Shown: positions 1-10,380, numbered from the stretch's first letter. The stretch: 64,000 nucleotides of DNA from Phlebopus portentosus (GCA_037892935.1 JAYXKI010000016.1:434001-498000); one strand, 5' to 3'. Translations and numbers: made by a program. The notes: a model not told the origin generated them from the sequence alone.

Positions 1-1
1 G

Positions 2-841
2 CCACCGAGTGGTGCGCGGCCCTCGACAAGGTCACTCCAGTCACCGCAGCAGGACGACATTACCAGGAAATCACAACCCCAGTATAAATACGTCGTACCA
101 ATAGAAGACTCGAGCGCAGTCTCCAACGTTCTGACTCGTACTCTCAATACCCCTATCACCATCAGCCAACGAGAACTCCTCTCAATCGCCCCGGACGTTA
201 GGAAACAGATGAAGGAGCTGACGACGGCGAAGAGATACAACGCGGCTGAAGTCAAATATGGTGAGGTCGTGGATGATTCACTTACGTTACAAGTTGGGCG
301 TTTCGCGTCGGAACAAGTCGAAACAGGCGAAACACTTTCGACGGAAGAAATACTGGCGCTCAGTGGACAAGGCGTCGCCGCAGAGGCATCCATGCCCCTC
401 AGGACCGTTAGTGCGTTGATTGAAGATACCCTGGAAGTCGAATGCGTGCTTGACCAGGGAGCCGTAGTGTGTCTACTCCGCGAAGACGTATGGGAGAAGC
501 TTCAGATACCCCTATCCCCTGACAAAGGAATGATCCTCGAGACAGCAGACGCAGCTAGGTCATCTACCATTGGCATGATCTCTAATGCGAAGTTCACGAT
601 AGCCGGGATCGACGTTTCGCTCCAAGTGCAAGTCGTTCCGAACGCTCCCTTCCAGGCTTTGCTGGGGAGACCGTTTTTCGCTATTACGGAGTGCGAAACG
701 AAGGATTACACGTCAGGTGACCAACATATCACCTTAACGGACCCGAACGATCGCAGAAAGCAAAGCAAAGTGGCCACCGGAATTCGAACGATCGCGCGAG
801 GACCACTTCCAAAGGGTTTTCCGCAAGCGTCGAGGAACTGA
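2..841 (+). CDS. gag-protease polyprotein, C-terminal part (element A1)
   Basis: The frame is open from the first bases of the window, so the gene continues to the left; internal Met codons are not starts. The N-terminal visible part is Pro/Ser/Gln-rich. From about residue 130 there is a retropepsin-like domain with the catalytic-loop motif LDQGAVVCLL and a later LLGRPFF segment. Family enzymes normally have D-T/S-G at the active site; here the triad reads D-Q-G, and A2 has the same. The product would process Gag and Pol in the virus-like particle. The frame ends at TGA 839-841; pol lies in the -1 frame, reached through a slippery heptamer at 814-820. Confidence 0.85.
   Translation, partial: PPSGARPSTRSLQSPQQDDITRKSQPQYKYVVPIEDSSAVSNVLTRTLNTPITISQRELLSIAPDVRKQMKELTTAKRYNAAEVKYGEVVDDSLTLQVGRFASEQVETGETLSTEEILALSGQGVAAEASMPLRTVSALIEDTLEVECVLDQGAVVCLLREDVWEKLQIPLSPDKGMILETADAARSSTIGMISNAKFTIAGIDVSLQVQVVPNAPFQALLGRPFFAITECETKDYTSGDQHITLTDPNDRRKQSKVATGIRTIARGPLPKGFPQASRN
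814..820 (+). other. Putative -1 ribosomal frameshift site GGGTTTT (A1 gag-PR/pol)
   Basis: In the gag-PR frame the bases are read G GGT TTT, fitting the X XXY YYZ rule. Slipping back one base gives a pol frame open from here through 948. The trans-frame residues after the site (S-A-S-V-E-E-L-I) match those of A2 (S-A-D-V-K-E-L-I). I see no strong stem immediately downstream in this copy. Confidence 0.7.
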
Positions 842-3800
842 TTGAGAGAAATCGGCGAGACGAGAATGGTAGTAACCAATTGCTGGTTCAGGTATTTTCT
901 TATGATTTCGAATTTATTTCACACATGATCCCATCTCTTTTCAACCAATGATTGCCTTATTTATTAAACAAAAATTGCTATACTACTGACAAAGAAGAAC
1001 GGTCATATCGTTCATGTGTTTTAGAAACCCCAGAAGAAGAAGACGCGGCGGTAATGGCTTACAAACGAGTAGCGCAGAAAGTCAGGCCGATCCCGGGAGT
1101 CCTTCCAGAAGAATACAGGATCGTACGAAGGCAGCATCCGGATCCGTTGAGAGAGATGCCCGAGATGCCAGTTGTACCGAAGCCGTTCGAACCCACGGGT
1201 CGTGTAACCGCCGAAAGGATGGAAGTACTGAAGATCGACGAGAATACCTTTCTGTGGCCGGCGGAGAGGTTATTAGTGAAGAATCTGATTATGTTGCAGG
1301 AAGAAGCGTTAGCGTGGACCGAATCCGAACGCGGAACTCTCGATCCGACGTATTTCGACCTGATACGCATTCCCACGATACCGCATATACCGTGGCAGCA
1401 CAAGAGCATTCCAATTCCCCCGGGAATTCATGAAAAGGCCCTCGAACTTATTCGAGAGAAGATTCGCAACGGGGTTATTGAACCGTCGAATTCGTCGTAT
1501 CGATCCAGATGGTTTTGCTTGGTAAAGAAAGACAAAGAAACGTTGCGATCCATCATCGACTTGCAGGATCTTAATGCGGTTACGGTCAAGGACTCGGCAG
1601 TACCACCGAACGTCGAAACGATCGCGGAGAGCAGTGGTGGACGAGCTTGTTACACGGAGTTGGATTTATTCGTGGCATTCGATCAAAGAAAGCTGGACGA
1701 ACAATCTCGAGATCTTACTACGTTCCAGACACCCTTGGGAACATTTCGAATGACGGTTCTACCAATGGGATACACCAATTCCTTGCAGATTATGCATAAC
1801 GACGTGGCCTTTATCCTTCAGGATGAGATTCCGCACGTTACGAACCCTTTCGCAGACGATGCGCCCGGTTTAGGTCCGAAATCGCGATACGAGCTACCAG
1901 ACGGTTCGTACGAGACAATACCGGGAAACTCCGAGATTCGTCGTTTCGTGTATGAGCATATATGCGATGTGAACAGGATTTTGCAGCGAATAAAGGCCGT
2001 AGGAGGAACGTTTTCAGGAAAGAAGTTGGTGCCGTGTGTGGAGTCAGCGGTATTCGTTGGACACAAGTTAACGTACCAGGGACGCGAGCCAGACGATTCG
2101 AAAGTGCAGAAGATACGAGATTGGCCGCCATGTAGAACGCTGACGGAAGTCAGAGGATTTCTGGGAACGGTAGGAGTCCTTCGAATTTTCGTCAAGGATT
2201 ATTCGAAACTCGCTCGCCCGTTGTACCGCATGACAAGGAAGAACCAGATTTTCGCGTGGACAGACGAAGAACAGAACGCAATGGACGAACTAAAGCAAGC
2301 CGTTATTATTTGCCCGGCGCTGTGCGCAATCGACTACGCGTCAGACAACGAAGTAATATTGGCGGTAGACTCGTCTATTATTGGAGTTGGTTGGTATTTA
2401 GGACAAGAGCACTCGGATGGAAGGCGAAGGATCAATCGTTTCGGCTCTATTAACTGGAATCAGACCCAGGCATCGTATTCACAGCCGAAAATCGAGTTAT
2501 ACGGCTTATTTCGAGCATTGCACGCAATGCGACTGTATCTCATCGGAGTCCGGAATCTAGTAGTCGAAATGGACGCAGCATACATCAAGGGGATGATCAA
2601 CAATCCCGACCTGCAGCCCAATGCGACCATTAACAGATGGATCGCAGGTATCCTTCTCTTCAGTTTCAAGCTCAGACACATCCCAGCAGCCGATTTCCGA
2701 TGTACCGATGGATTATCCAGACGAAGAGCAGCTGAAGAAGACCCCCCTCCGGATGAAACGTACGAAGACTGGGTAGACGAAACATACGGTTTTGCGATAG
2801 AAGAGCCGGTTTCGACATACCAAGTAGCGCAACAGGGCGGAACACCTAGCGAAACAGCGACCGGAAACCTGTTTCCTTCTACAGAATCCGCGAGAAGGAA
2901 GGATAGCCGCTTAGATGACGTCACGAAGCTAATCACGCATCTCACACGCCCAGACAATCTTAGCGATAGTGGCTATGCGAAGCTAATCAGGTACGCAGCT
3001 GACTTCTTCGTGAAGCGAGGCCGTCTGTGGAGAAAGGCGCGGAACGGCCGGCACCAAGTCGTAATAGAAGCGAAACGCAGGTGGGACCTAGTCAAGCAAG
3101 CTCACGACGATCTAGGACACAAAGGAATTTTCTGCACTCGAATGCGACTGCTGGAGAGATTTTGGTGGCCGTCCTTAGGACAGGACGTGAAGTATTTCGT
3201 GCGCACCTGTCATGAGTGCCAGATACGCCAGACGAAGAATATTCTTATCCCACCGAACGTACCGGAGGTAGCCCCTCTGTTCCAACGCATCCATATTGAC
3301 TCAAAGGTCATGCCGAAATCGAGTGGATTCCGATATATCGTGCATGCGCGTTGTTCGTTAACCGCGTATCCCGAATTTAGACTTCTTCGTGAAGAAACTG
3401 GTAAGACCGTAGGCCAGTTTATCTTCCAGAACCTTTTGTGTCGATATGGAGCATGCCCTGAACTCGTTACCGATAACGGCACACCATTCGTTGCCGCGCT
3501 AGATTACTTGAAGACGCGGTATCACATCAACCACATTCGGATTTCGTCATACAACTCACGCGCAAATGGATTAGTCGAATGCAGACATTTCGATGTACAG
3601 GAAGCCTTGATTAAAGCTGCAGACGGTAATGACAAGCGTTGGAGTGATCACGCTGACTCGGTATTTTGGGCAGAAAGAATCACGATCAACAGAGCAACAG
3701 GAATGTCCCCGTATTACATGGCCCATAGAGTCGAAGCAGTTTTGCCTTTCGACCTCGCAGAAGCAACATACCTAGCACCGCCGCTCGATTCGCCAATTAC

Positions 3801-4263
3801 GACGTCGGAACTCATCGTAATACGTGCGAAACAACTCCAGAAACGTCCAGAAGAGTTGGATCGCGTTGCGAAACTCGTCATGAATGCAAGGCATGCATAC
3901 ACGAAGCAGTTCGCCGAGGTGGAGAAGCATAGAATCAAGGACTACGACTTTCAGCCAGGAAGCCTCGTACTCTTGCGAAACACGCGTATCAAGATGGAAC
4001 TCAATCGTAAAACGAAACCCCGCTATTTAGGCCCCTACGTGGTAGTTTGACACACCCAAGGCGGTTCGTATATCGTCGCCGAACTCAATGGAGCGGTTTC
4101 GAAACTCCGAATAGCAGCGTTTCGCCTGGTTCCGTACTTCCCGCGTTCGCATTTAACTGTTCCGGTGACCAAGCTCATTGGATCGCACGAAGATGATGAC
4201 ATACCCAAAATAGAAGATTCGCCAGAGAAATTCCCTGACGATGAGTCCCAAAATTCCGATTAA
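820..4263 (+). pseudogene. pol polyprotein of A1: reverse transcriptase, RNase H, integrase (two TGA)
   Basis: This frame is -1 to gag-PR and is open from the heptamer, with TGA only at 949-951 and 4048-4050 before the natural TAA at 4261-4263. RT spans about 1430-2240. Its catalytic box is FADD (1849-1860), followed by an insertion typical of this fungal clade. RNase H follows (about 2340-2720, motif AVDSSIIGVGWYL). Integrase has an HHCC zinc finger (H-X3-H, CHEC near 3100-3225) and D-D-E residues (IHID, VTDNGT, then the E of VECRHFD). No chromodomain is present. In A2 the segment after 4050 continues in frame, so the second TGA is a nonsense mutation. It would act with PR in the particle and nucleus to copy and insert the element. 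Confidence 0.88.
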
Positions 4264-4707
4264 ATCATTCATTTCCCTTCATATATGCTCCTTACTTATT
4301 TCCGATTCTCTCTCTCCTCTGATCAATTCTAATCTTCCAATTCTCCTTCTATAGTTTCGTCTCTGCTAGCGTGATCCACAATAGGATCTAACGCGTGTAC
4401 TTTTACTTAATACGTAGTTCCGCACGGTTTCGCCGTTCAAAACAGCGGAACGACGGCGAAACGCCTCATTTCACTTCGTATCAGTTTCCTTTCATCCTAT
4501 TCCTTGAATTCTTTGATCTATTCTTCTAGCCTTCACTCAGTCTCGCTCGATCGCACGAAAATTCACAAAAACCGAAACAAAATCGTATAAATTAACTATA
4601 AAAACAACTATGTACAGTACAAGTTATTTTTCTTTTTCTTTTGTCCTTTTCTTTTTCTATTTTACAAAAGTCCGACCAGGACATAGAGCATACGCGATGA
4701 TTATACT
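4264..4707. other. Convergent intergenic region of A1 with hairpin
   Basis: This AT-rich stretch separates the pol stop from the stop of the antisense gene. The best structure is at 4427-4462: GTTTCGCCGTT is followed by its near-perfect reverse complement (3-nt bulge), with an inner CCGTT/AGCGG stem around CAAAAC. A similar hairpin with the same CAAAACAGCG core lies at the equivalent place in A2 (30454-30472). A role in 3' end formation for the two converging transcripts is inference. Confidence 0.5.
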
Positions 4708-6999
4708 CTATTCCCGAGCCCTACCTTTCCCCTTCGACTGACGAACCCTCTCCACTTCCCCTCTATCTTCCTCTTCCTCGTCTTCACCTTCCCCCGTCTT
4801 CACCCCAGCCAACTCGAGCAGCAGACGACGATCCGCGTGCGCCTGCGCTACGAGGACGCTGAATTTGTTCAGCATCCGGGACAGGACCTTGTCCCGGTGA
4901 TCCATCCGCGCCAGCACGAACTGCAGCTCGGATTCCCCGACCTCCCGCTGCAGAGCTTCATGCTCGACGCGACCACCCACTGATCTGGCCGCCAGAGCCG
5001 TGACTTTCCGGCGTTTTGCTTCCCGATCGCGCGCCTCCCGAGCTGCCTTACGCTTTGCGGCTACAGCCCTGCCCTTCGTGGCTAGACTACAGCCCTTCGC
5101 CTGCTTCAAGCACGGAGCGCAGGTCCTCTGCGGAAGACCCACGCAATCACGGCCACGCTTCTGGCACTGGTCGCACGGAACCCGATGACGAACGCGCCCA
5201 TCGCTCAATCGTTCGTCGTCGTCGTCGTCATCATCGTCGTCGTCGTCATTATCGTTGTCGTCACCACCAGAACCACCACCATTAGCCGGAATCCTAGAAG
5301 GACCAGCCTCAGGTTGAGACGACGCTCGTCGTGCCGGAGAAACGTGTCTCGCTTGCGTTTCGACAGTTTCGCGCGGAACAGCAGCAGTACCGAGATTGTT
5401 GTTGTTGTTGTTGCTGTTGTTGTTGTTGCTCGCGGTATTGAGAGCCTGAATCTCTTCAAGGCTTGCGTCCGCCTCAAACGGCTCATTCGCCTCCATTCCC
5501 ACATCACCGATATCCATTCCTCCGTCGCCTGGACTCATGACAACGGAGTCTTCTCCCCGATGACCAGGAGGAGGACTCTCAGGACTTTCCTGAATCGCAG
5601 GAGTCTCCTCGTCCGAGTCCACCACTTGCCGAACACCACGAACGCGGCGAGTCCCTGCATCCAGCCGTCGTCGCATGTTGGCCTCGATTTCGGCAGCCAT
5701 CCGGGAGATTTCGGCGCGTTGAGCAGCGCGTTCTTCTTCTTCTCGTCTTTCACTCTCGCGAAGCTCAATCTCGAGCATTGTAGGTTCGAGTGAGGTTAAG
5801 GGTGTAGAACGGCTAGCCCCTTCCAAACGTTCCGCTCCGGTTTCGAGCGTTTCGACCGGTTCCGCGACCTCTCCGTCCTCGATCGTTTCGCCAGTTTCGA
5901 CCTGGAGAGGAGCGGAATCAACCTCCATTGGACTATCGACGTCCTGAGGCAGCATTTGATGTTGCTGCTGTTGTTGTTGTTGCGGAGGAAATGGTTCAGG
6001 CAGCATTGGTTGTTGCTGCTGTTGTTGTTGCAGTTGAGAGAAAGGTTCAGACAGCACTTGTTGGGATCGTTGTTGTTGCTGTTGTTGTTGTTGCGTTTCG
6101 GATTCCTGAGCACGAACGAGTTGATAGAGCCGACGACGAAGGATGGAATAGCCGTAGTATTCCCAGAGGAGCCGGACCGTTCTCAATTTCACCCTGTCGA
6201 TGCGAAGGATGTGCCCTGCACGAAGGTGTCATTGCTCGATATCCTCCCAATATTCGAACGCTTGCTGTAGGAAGGATTAGATGGAGATGATAGACAAGAA
6301 GAAGTACCTACGTGACTCCGGACAGCTTCGTCTCGCGTGTAGTCCGTGTTGCCGGTGAACCTCGCCGTTTGTTGGAACTTGGAGCTCTCCATTCTCACGT
6401 TCTCGAGAGCCTTTTTGATGTCAGGGCGCGGTTTCGGGAACATTGGAGGGAACGATTCGCCCAAGAAGAACCCACGAATCGAATCGAACGAGGCAGGATG
6501 GAATGGAACCCTGCGTCTGCGGAAGAAAGCTCGTCATTTGGTCTCCATCCTGGCGTAAAATTCCCGTCGATCGTAGTACAGCGTCCGTAGGAGAGCGTCC
6601 GTGTCGCAGTAGTTGGAGTACGCTGTCTCCGACCAGACTTCTTTCGTTCCTTTGGGACGGACTTGCTCCAACGCTTCCTTCCGTGCCTGTCGAATTTCGT
6701 TAACAAAAATTCTTGATTAGAGTGCGTGGTTTACGCACCGTGGTTGCCTTCCACCCATCCATCAAAGATTCCATCACCGGATTCGTCAACCACCGAACCG
6801 TCATCGAACCTGTAGGCGCGATCCATTCGACCGGTTTTGTCTTATCCGGCAGAATTACCGTCGTGACGCCATGGTCTAGTTCATCCATTGCCGACCTGGC
6901 CAAGGCGACGTCTGCCTCGAATTTCGCGACCGCCGCCTTCCAGTCGTCATCGGAGTTGATGGGTCCCAAAAGCGCGACAATTTCTTCGGAAGTGAACAT
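4708..6999 (-). pseudogene. Antisense three-exon gene for a Zn2Cys6-type protein (element A1)
   Basis: On the minus strand the ATG is at 6999. Exon 1 is 6999-6739. Intron 1 (6738-6687, 52 nt) starts GTGCGT and ends ACAG. Exon 2 is 6686-6312. Intron 2 (6311-6265, 47 nt) starts GTAGGT and ends CTACAG. Exon 3 is 6264-4708. All junctions are phase 0, giving about 730 codons. In-frame TGA codons at 6534-6536 and 6229-6231 are probably decayed CGA. The protein has a novel N-terminal domain, Gln-rich blocks (about residues 270-335), an Asn run, an Asp run, then Cys spacing C-X2-C-X6-C-X7-C-X2-C-X6-C. That fits the fungal GAL4-type binuclear zinc cluster. A basic stretch and a probable helical C-terminus follow. 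It lies between pol and the 3' LTR, opposite to the element. A regulator role is inference. Confidence 0.7.
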
Positions 7000-7127
7000 G
7001 TTGAAGAATGAAGAAGAGATGACAGCGGAAGAAAATTTGGACGCGACGCGTTATGCTTCGAAACTCCCACGCGTCGGATTGAGATGGGAGTGACCGCGGA
7101 CGGTCACTATTTCATGAACCCGGGAGA
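7000..7127. promoter_or_regulatory. Antisense-gene leader and polypurine tract of A1
   Basis: This segment lies between the antisense ATG and the 3' LTR. Its last bases (GAACCCGGGAGA, ending at 7127) match the purine-rich end in A2 (GAAACCGGGAGA, before 31635). They sit where the plus-strand primer of an LTR element should be. The antisense promoter is probably here or in the LTR. Confidence 0.55.
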
Positions 7128-8100
7128 TGAAGAGTAAGTCTGAAGCTTGGGAACGTACAGAGTCGTTACGACCAGTTCCGCGGTGTTCCGACTGGTTTCG
7201 CTCGGTTTCGACTGGTTTCGCTCGAATGAGTGAACTTAGCAAGAACGCCATAGTCCAGATGGCACGTGCACCGTTCTTTGATCGGCCATCAAGATGGGAG
7301 AATCACAGCATCGAGTTTGCACGCGTCGATCACAAGTCTCCGGACCTCGGATCCGCATTCCAGACAAAGAGATTTGACCCTGCAACCTCGTCCTCAGTCC
7401 CTCTCCTTTGTTAAACATCGCAGACTTACTTTGTCAGGCTAGCCAGAGCCCTTCCGAGTCGTTTCCCCGAGTTCCGCTTCGTTCCGCTCAAAGAGACCCG
7501 GTTCCGAAGGTTCCGCACATATTCTGACCTTTCTATATGCGTCCCCTTTAATCCATTATGCTCTCGTTCCAGACATGCTTAGTATTGTTTCTTTTGACCT
7601 ATGTGTCCCTTAAACCATTCCTATGCGCTCCTCTCCTTTGTAGATAGCGATATGCATTCCCTTTTCTTTATGACGTAGGTTCTCTGACCGCTGGGAGGCT
7701 CAGTCTTGGACGTTTAGTATAAATATAGCACGACTCTCGTAGTAGGAGAAAAGCTTAGTCGGAGCTGAGTGGGAGCTTAGCTTGCAGTTCTCACATCGTC
7801 TCAAAGCCTCTCGACCTCTAGTCTACTTGTTCGTAGTGGACTCTCTCGTCTCTATAGTCTAATATACGATATTTCGTGTTCTGTACAGTCGATCGGTGAT
7901 CTCTCTTTGCAGCAGAGCCGTTCGTACGTTCGTATAGTTCGCTGTGATCGTACAAAGGCTCCTCTTATTTCTCTCACCCGAACTGAAACCTCTCACCAAG
8001 GCCTATCCCTTCACTCCTTCGTGCCCTTAGGTAGTGACCGTTTGAAAAGGTTCGAACTATACACTCCCTGTCCGGCATCAGAACGTCCACAGGAGTTTCA
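7128..8100 (+). repeat. 3' LTR of element A1 (973 bp)
   Basis: It starts TGAAGAG directly after the polypurine tract and ends CACAGGAGTTTCA, the same terminal string as the A2 LTRs. TATA-like GTATAAATATAG lies near 7718. Apart from the 3' end and scattered blocks it is much diverged from, and shorter than, the A2 LTR (about 1340 bp), so A1 and A2 are separate subfamilies. At 8101 the sequence switches without a gap to chromovirus pol. Confidence 0.8.
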
Positions 8101-8548
8101 TCGGTCCCTTCAAGGTAGTGAAAAAGGTTGGTGCGAGCACAGACTCAAACTACCAAAGATGTGGAAAAAGGTTCATCCAGTCTTTAACGAGATCTTGCTC
8201 AAACTAGCTGTCCAACCATTCTTCAAGTTGCAAAAGAAGCCACCTCCACCGCCACCAGTGATCATTAATGAACAGGAAGAGTACGAGGTTAAAGAGATAC
8301 TCGACTCACATCTACATTGAGGCAAACTCCAATTTCTAGTCAAGTAGGTTGGATATGAAGAAGTGACATGGCAACTGGAGTCTGATGTCAAAGACAATGC
8401 ACAAGAATCAATTCAAGAATTCTATCGCAAACATCCTGGGGCTACGAGAAAGCTAATGATACCTCGACAAAGTCTACGAACACTGTACAACTTCATGTCG
8501 TTGGAAGGCTTATGTGGTTGGTCGGGATGCCCAACCTTGAAAGGGGGG
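8101..8548 (+). pseudogene. pol C-terminus with chromodomain (B1 remnant)
   Basis: The sequence aligns with the pol end of B3 (about 49222-49677): a GPF..VV segment, a poly-proline linker, the chromodomain starting EEYEVKEILDS, then CGWSG and the LKGG terminus. A 4-nt deletion near 8135 shifts the frame. TGA replaces CGA after DSHLH, and TAG replaces a Trp codon in the chromodomain (K-stop-VGYEE). In intact chromoviruses this domain binds methylated histone H3 and steers integration to heterochromatin. Confidence 0.85.
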
Positions 8549-9017
8549 TGATAAGGACTCGAACATTTTCCTTCTATTTTCTTACATCATCTTCTATTTT
8601 AATTTTCTTTTCTTTTCTTTTCTTTTATTTTCTTATTATTAACAATTACTCATCCATTTACCGGAACCTTCCATCAGGTTCCACAATGCTCACTAATCAC
8701 CCCATTCCCTCATCATGTGACTTCTCATTAGAGTAGACCTTTCCCATGCTTGAAGTCTATATAAGTAGATAGTTTGACTCATTTGTTTTCTTATCTTTCT
8801 ATTCTACTTACCTTCACTTTGACATAGGTATTTACTCTTGTATTATTAGTTTACTGAATTCTACTTACCTTCACTTCAACATAGCATTTGACAGTCTAGA
8901 CTTAAGTTCCATCTTAGCTGTCTCAATCAGAGCAACGTACTTAGGATTATCTCATCTACACTTATTTATTGTTGTATTAGCCTGTCTCGACTCAGCCTTT
9001 GGGCCATCCACCTAACA
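8549..9017 (+). repeat. 3' LTR of chromovirus B1
   Basis: It starts TGATAAGGACTCG and ends CACCTAACA, matching the B3 LTR (TGTAAGGACTCG ... CGCCTAACA) along its length. It contains TATA-like CTATATAAGTAG and the long arrangement with two copies of the CTTACCTTCACT block. It is clearly older than the B2 and B3 LTRs, with many C/T and G/A differences. Confidence 0.85.
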
Positions 9018-9237
9018 CCTAGGTCAGATGAGGCAGTGATAGTTAGTAGTGAGGATGAGCACATTGGAGAACACATACCTTTGATCTAAGCACAGTGACA
9101 AGTGCTTTCATGCAAACAGCTTAACTGAGCTTCTTGTCCAGGATGTGCAGGCCGAGAATGCCACACTCCGTCACCATCCCCATACTAATATAATCAATAA
9201 TATACATCTAAAATAGAGTGCAGAAGTCCACTTACAG

Positions 9238-10380
9238 ATGAGTCTTGATGAACCTCACAATTTCAACTACAAGCATACTCAGCCCATCATACAGCCAGTA
9301 CCCTCATCTGCATCAATGAGGATAACAAGTTTCATGCCATCAATAATGCAGACAGCACCAATGACCAGAACAATGGACTTCAGAGCATCCATAGTGAATG
9401 AGATTGCATCTGAGGGAGAATGGGGCACATTAATGAGGGAGGCGAGCAGAGATGAATCCATTTCTAGTGAAGAGCAAGTCGCTGCTCTACATGCTCAGAT
9501 TCAGGCCTTCAAATTCATTGAGCAAGGAGTTCTGATTCTAGAGCATATTCAGTATGCAATGCTTCCTTGCAACAATACTATTGCTAACCTTGAAAAGTCA
9601 CTTCATGATTCTGCAAGTGCTGAAGAACCTGAATCAAAGGAGAAATTAGCGGAGAGACTAATATGCATGATGTGGGCTAGATTACTCCCTGCAATTGAGC
9701 ACCAGATGAGTGCACTGATCCCAGAGCATATAGATCATGAGATTCTTTCACATGACAATGCTATTGCTAACCTCAAAAAGCCACTTCAACGTTCTATGTG
9801 TGCTCATGCTGACAACAATGCCATGATGGTCTTTGATGTACCTGGTGGACAAAATTTATGCATATCAATTCCAGAGCATATACATCACGAGATTCCTCCA
9901 TGTAACAATGCTATTGCTAACCTGAAAAGTTGCTTCAATGTTCTATGTGTGCTCATGCTGACAATAATGCCATGATGGCATTTAACATACCTGGTGGACA
10001 AAATTTATGTGTACCAATTCCAGAGCATATACATCGCAAGATTCCTCTATATAACAATGCTATTGCTAACCTTGAAAAGTTGCTTCATTCTTCCGTGTCT
10101 GTATGTGCCAACAATAGTAATGTGTCAGTCTCTGACATATCTGACGAGCAAAGCTCATGTGCACTGATTCAGAGCAAATATGTTATGAGACCCTTCACAT
10201 GATAATGCTATTGCTAACCTCAAAAAGCCACTTCAATATTCCATGTATGCTCATGCCGACAACAATGCTGTGATGGCCTTTGACGTACCTGGTGGATGAA
10301 ATTTATGCATACCAATTTCAGAGCATATACATCATGAGATTCCTCCACACAACAATGCTATTGCTAACCTTGAGAAGTCT
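9238..10380 (+). pseudogene. Unknown protein with ~50-residue tandem repeats (frameshifted)
   Basis: I do not recognise this protein. A 245-codon frame starts at ATG 9238. From about 9541 a unit of about 150 bp recurs with starts near 9541, 9724, 9874, 10024, 10171 and 10321. Each unit holds the core PEHI-H-EI-----NNAIANL, and several also hold CAHADNNA and DVPGGQNLC. The frame breaks at about 9930, where AACCTG lacks a T present in other units (AACCTTG), and again near 10190. The region lies between a chromovirus remnant and a transposase relic and looks like a decayed gene, possibly part of an old mobile element. Confidence 0.5.

Larger units (their letters stand above)
1..8100 (+). mobile_element. 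Ty3/gypsy LTR retrotransposon A1 (family A), 5' end outside window
   Basis: The order is end of gag plus protease, pol (reverse transcriptase, RNase H, integrase), an antisense gene, a polypurine tract, then a 973 bp LTR ending in TTTCA. It is the same family as A2 (15196-32971), aligning through protease, pol and the antisense region. The 3' LTR abuts chromovirus pol sequence at 8101 with no spacer, so A1 inserted into a chromovirus; the target duplication partner must lie left of the window. Coding frames are nearly intact (two TGA codons in pol, two in the antisense gene). Ty3/gypsy assignment rests on the PR-RT-RH-IN order; no chromodomain was seen. Confidence 0.9.
8101..9017 (+). mobile_element. 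Chromovirus remnant B1 (pol 3' end plus 3' LTR)
   Basis: This is the 3' portion of the family seen intact at 43482-50136. It begins exactly where A1 ends, within the integrase C-terminal tail, and runs through the chromodomain to a 469 bp LTR. The rest of this copy should lie left of A1, outside the window. Confidence 0.85.

Noticed and set aside
952..4050. pol of A1 as a separate gene starting near 952
   Set aside because: There is no ATG at 952 (TTG), and the same frame is open upstream to the slippery heptamer except for one TGA at 949; homology with A2 also continues upstream.
5185..5793. 202-codon plus-strand frame rich in Val and Arg
   Set aside because: It is the complement of the poly-Asp and poly-Asn codon runs of the antisense zinc-cluster gene; low-complexity repeats keep several frames open.
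9541..10380. Regular repeats considered as a CRISPR array
   Set aside because: Units are about 150 bp, diverged, protein-coding, and the genome is eukaryotic.
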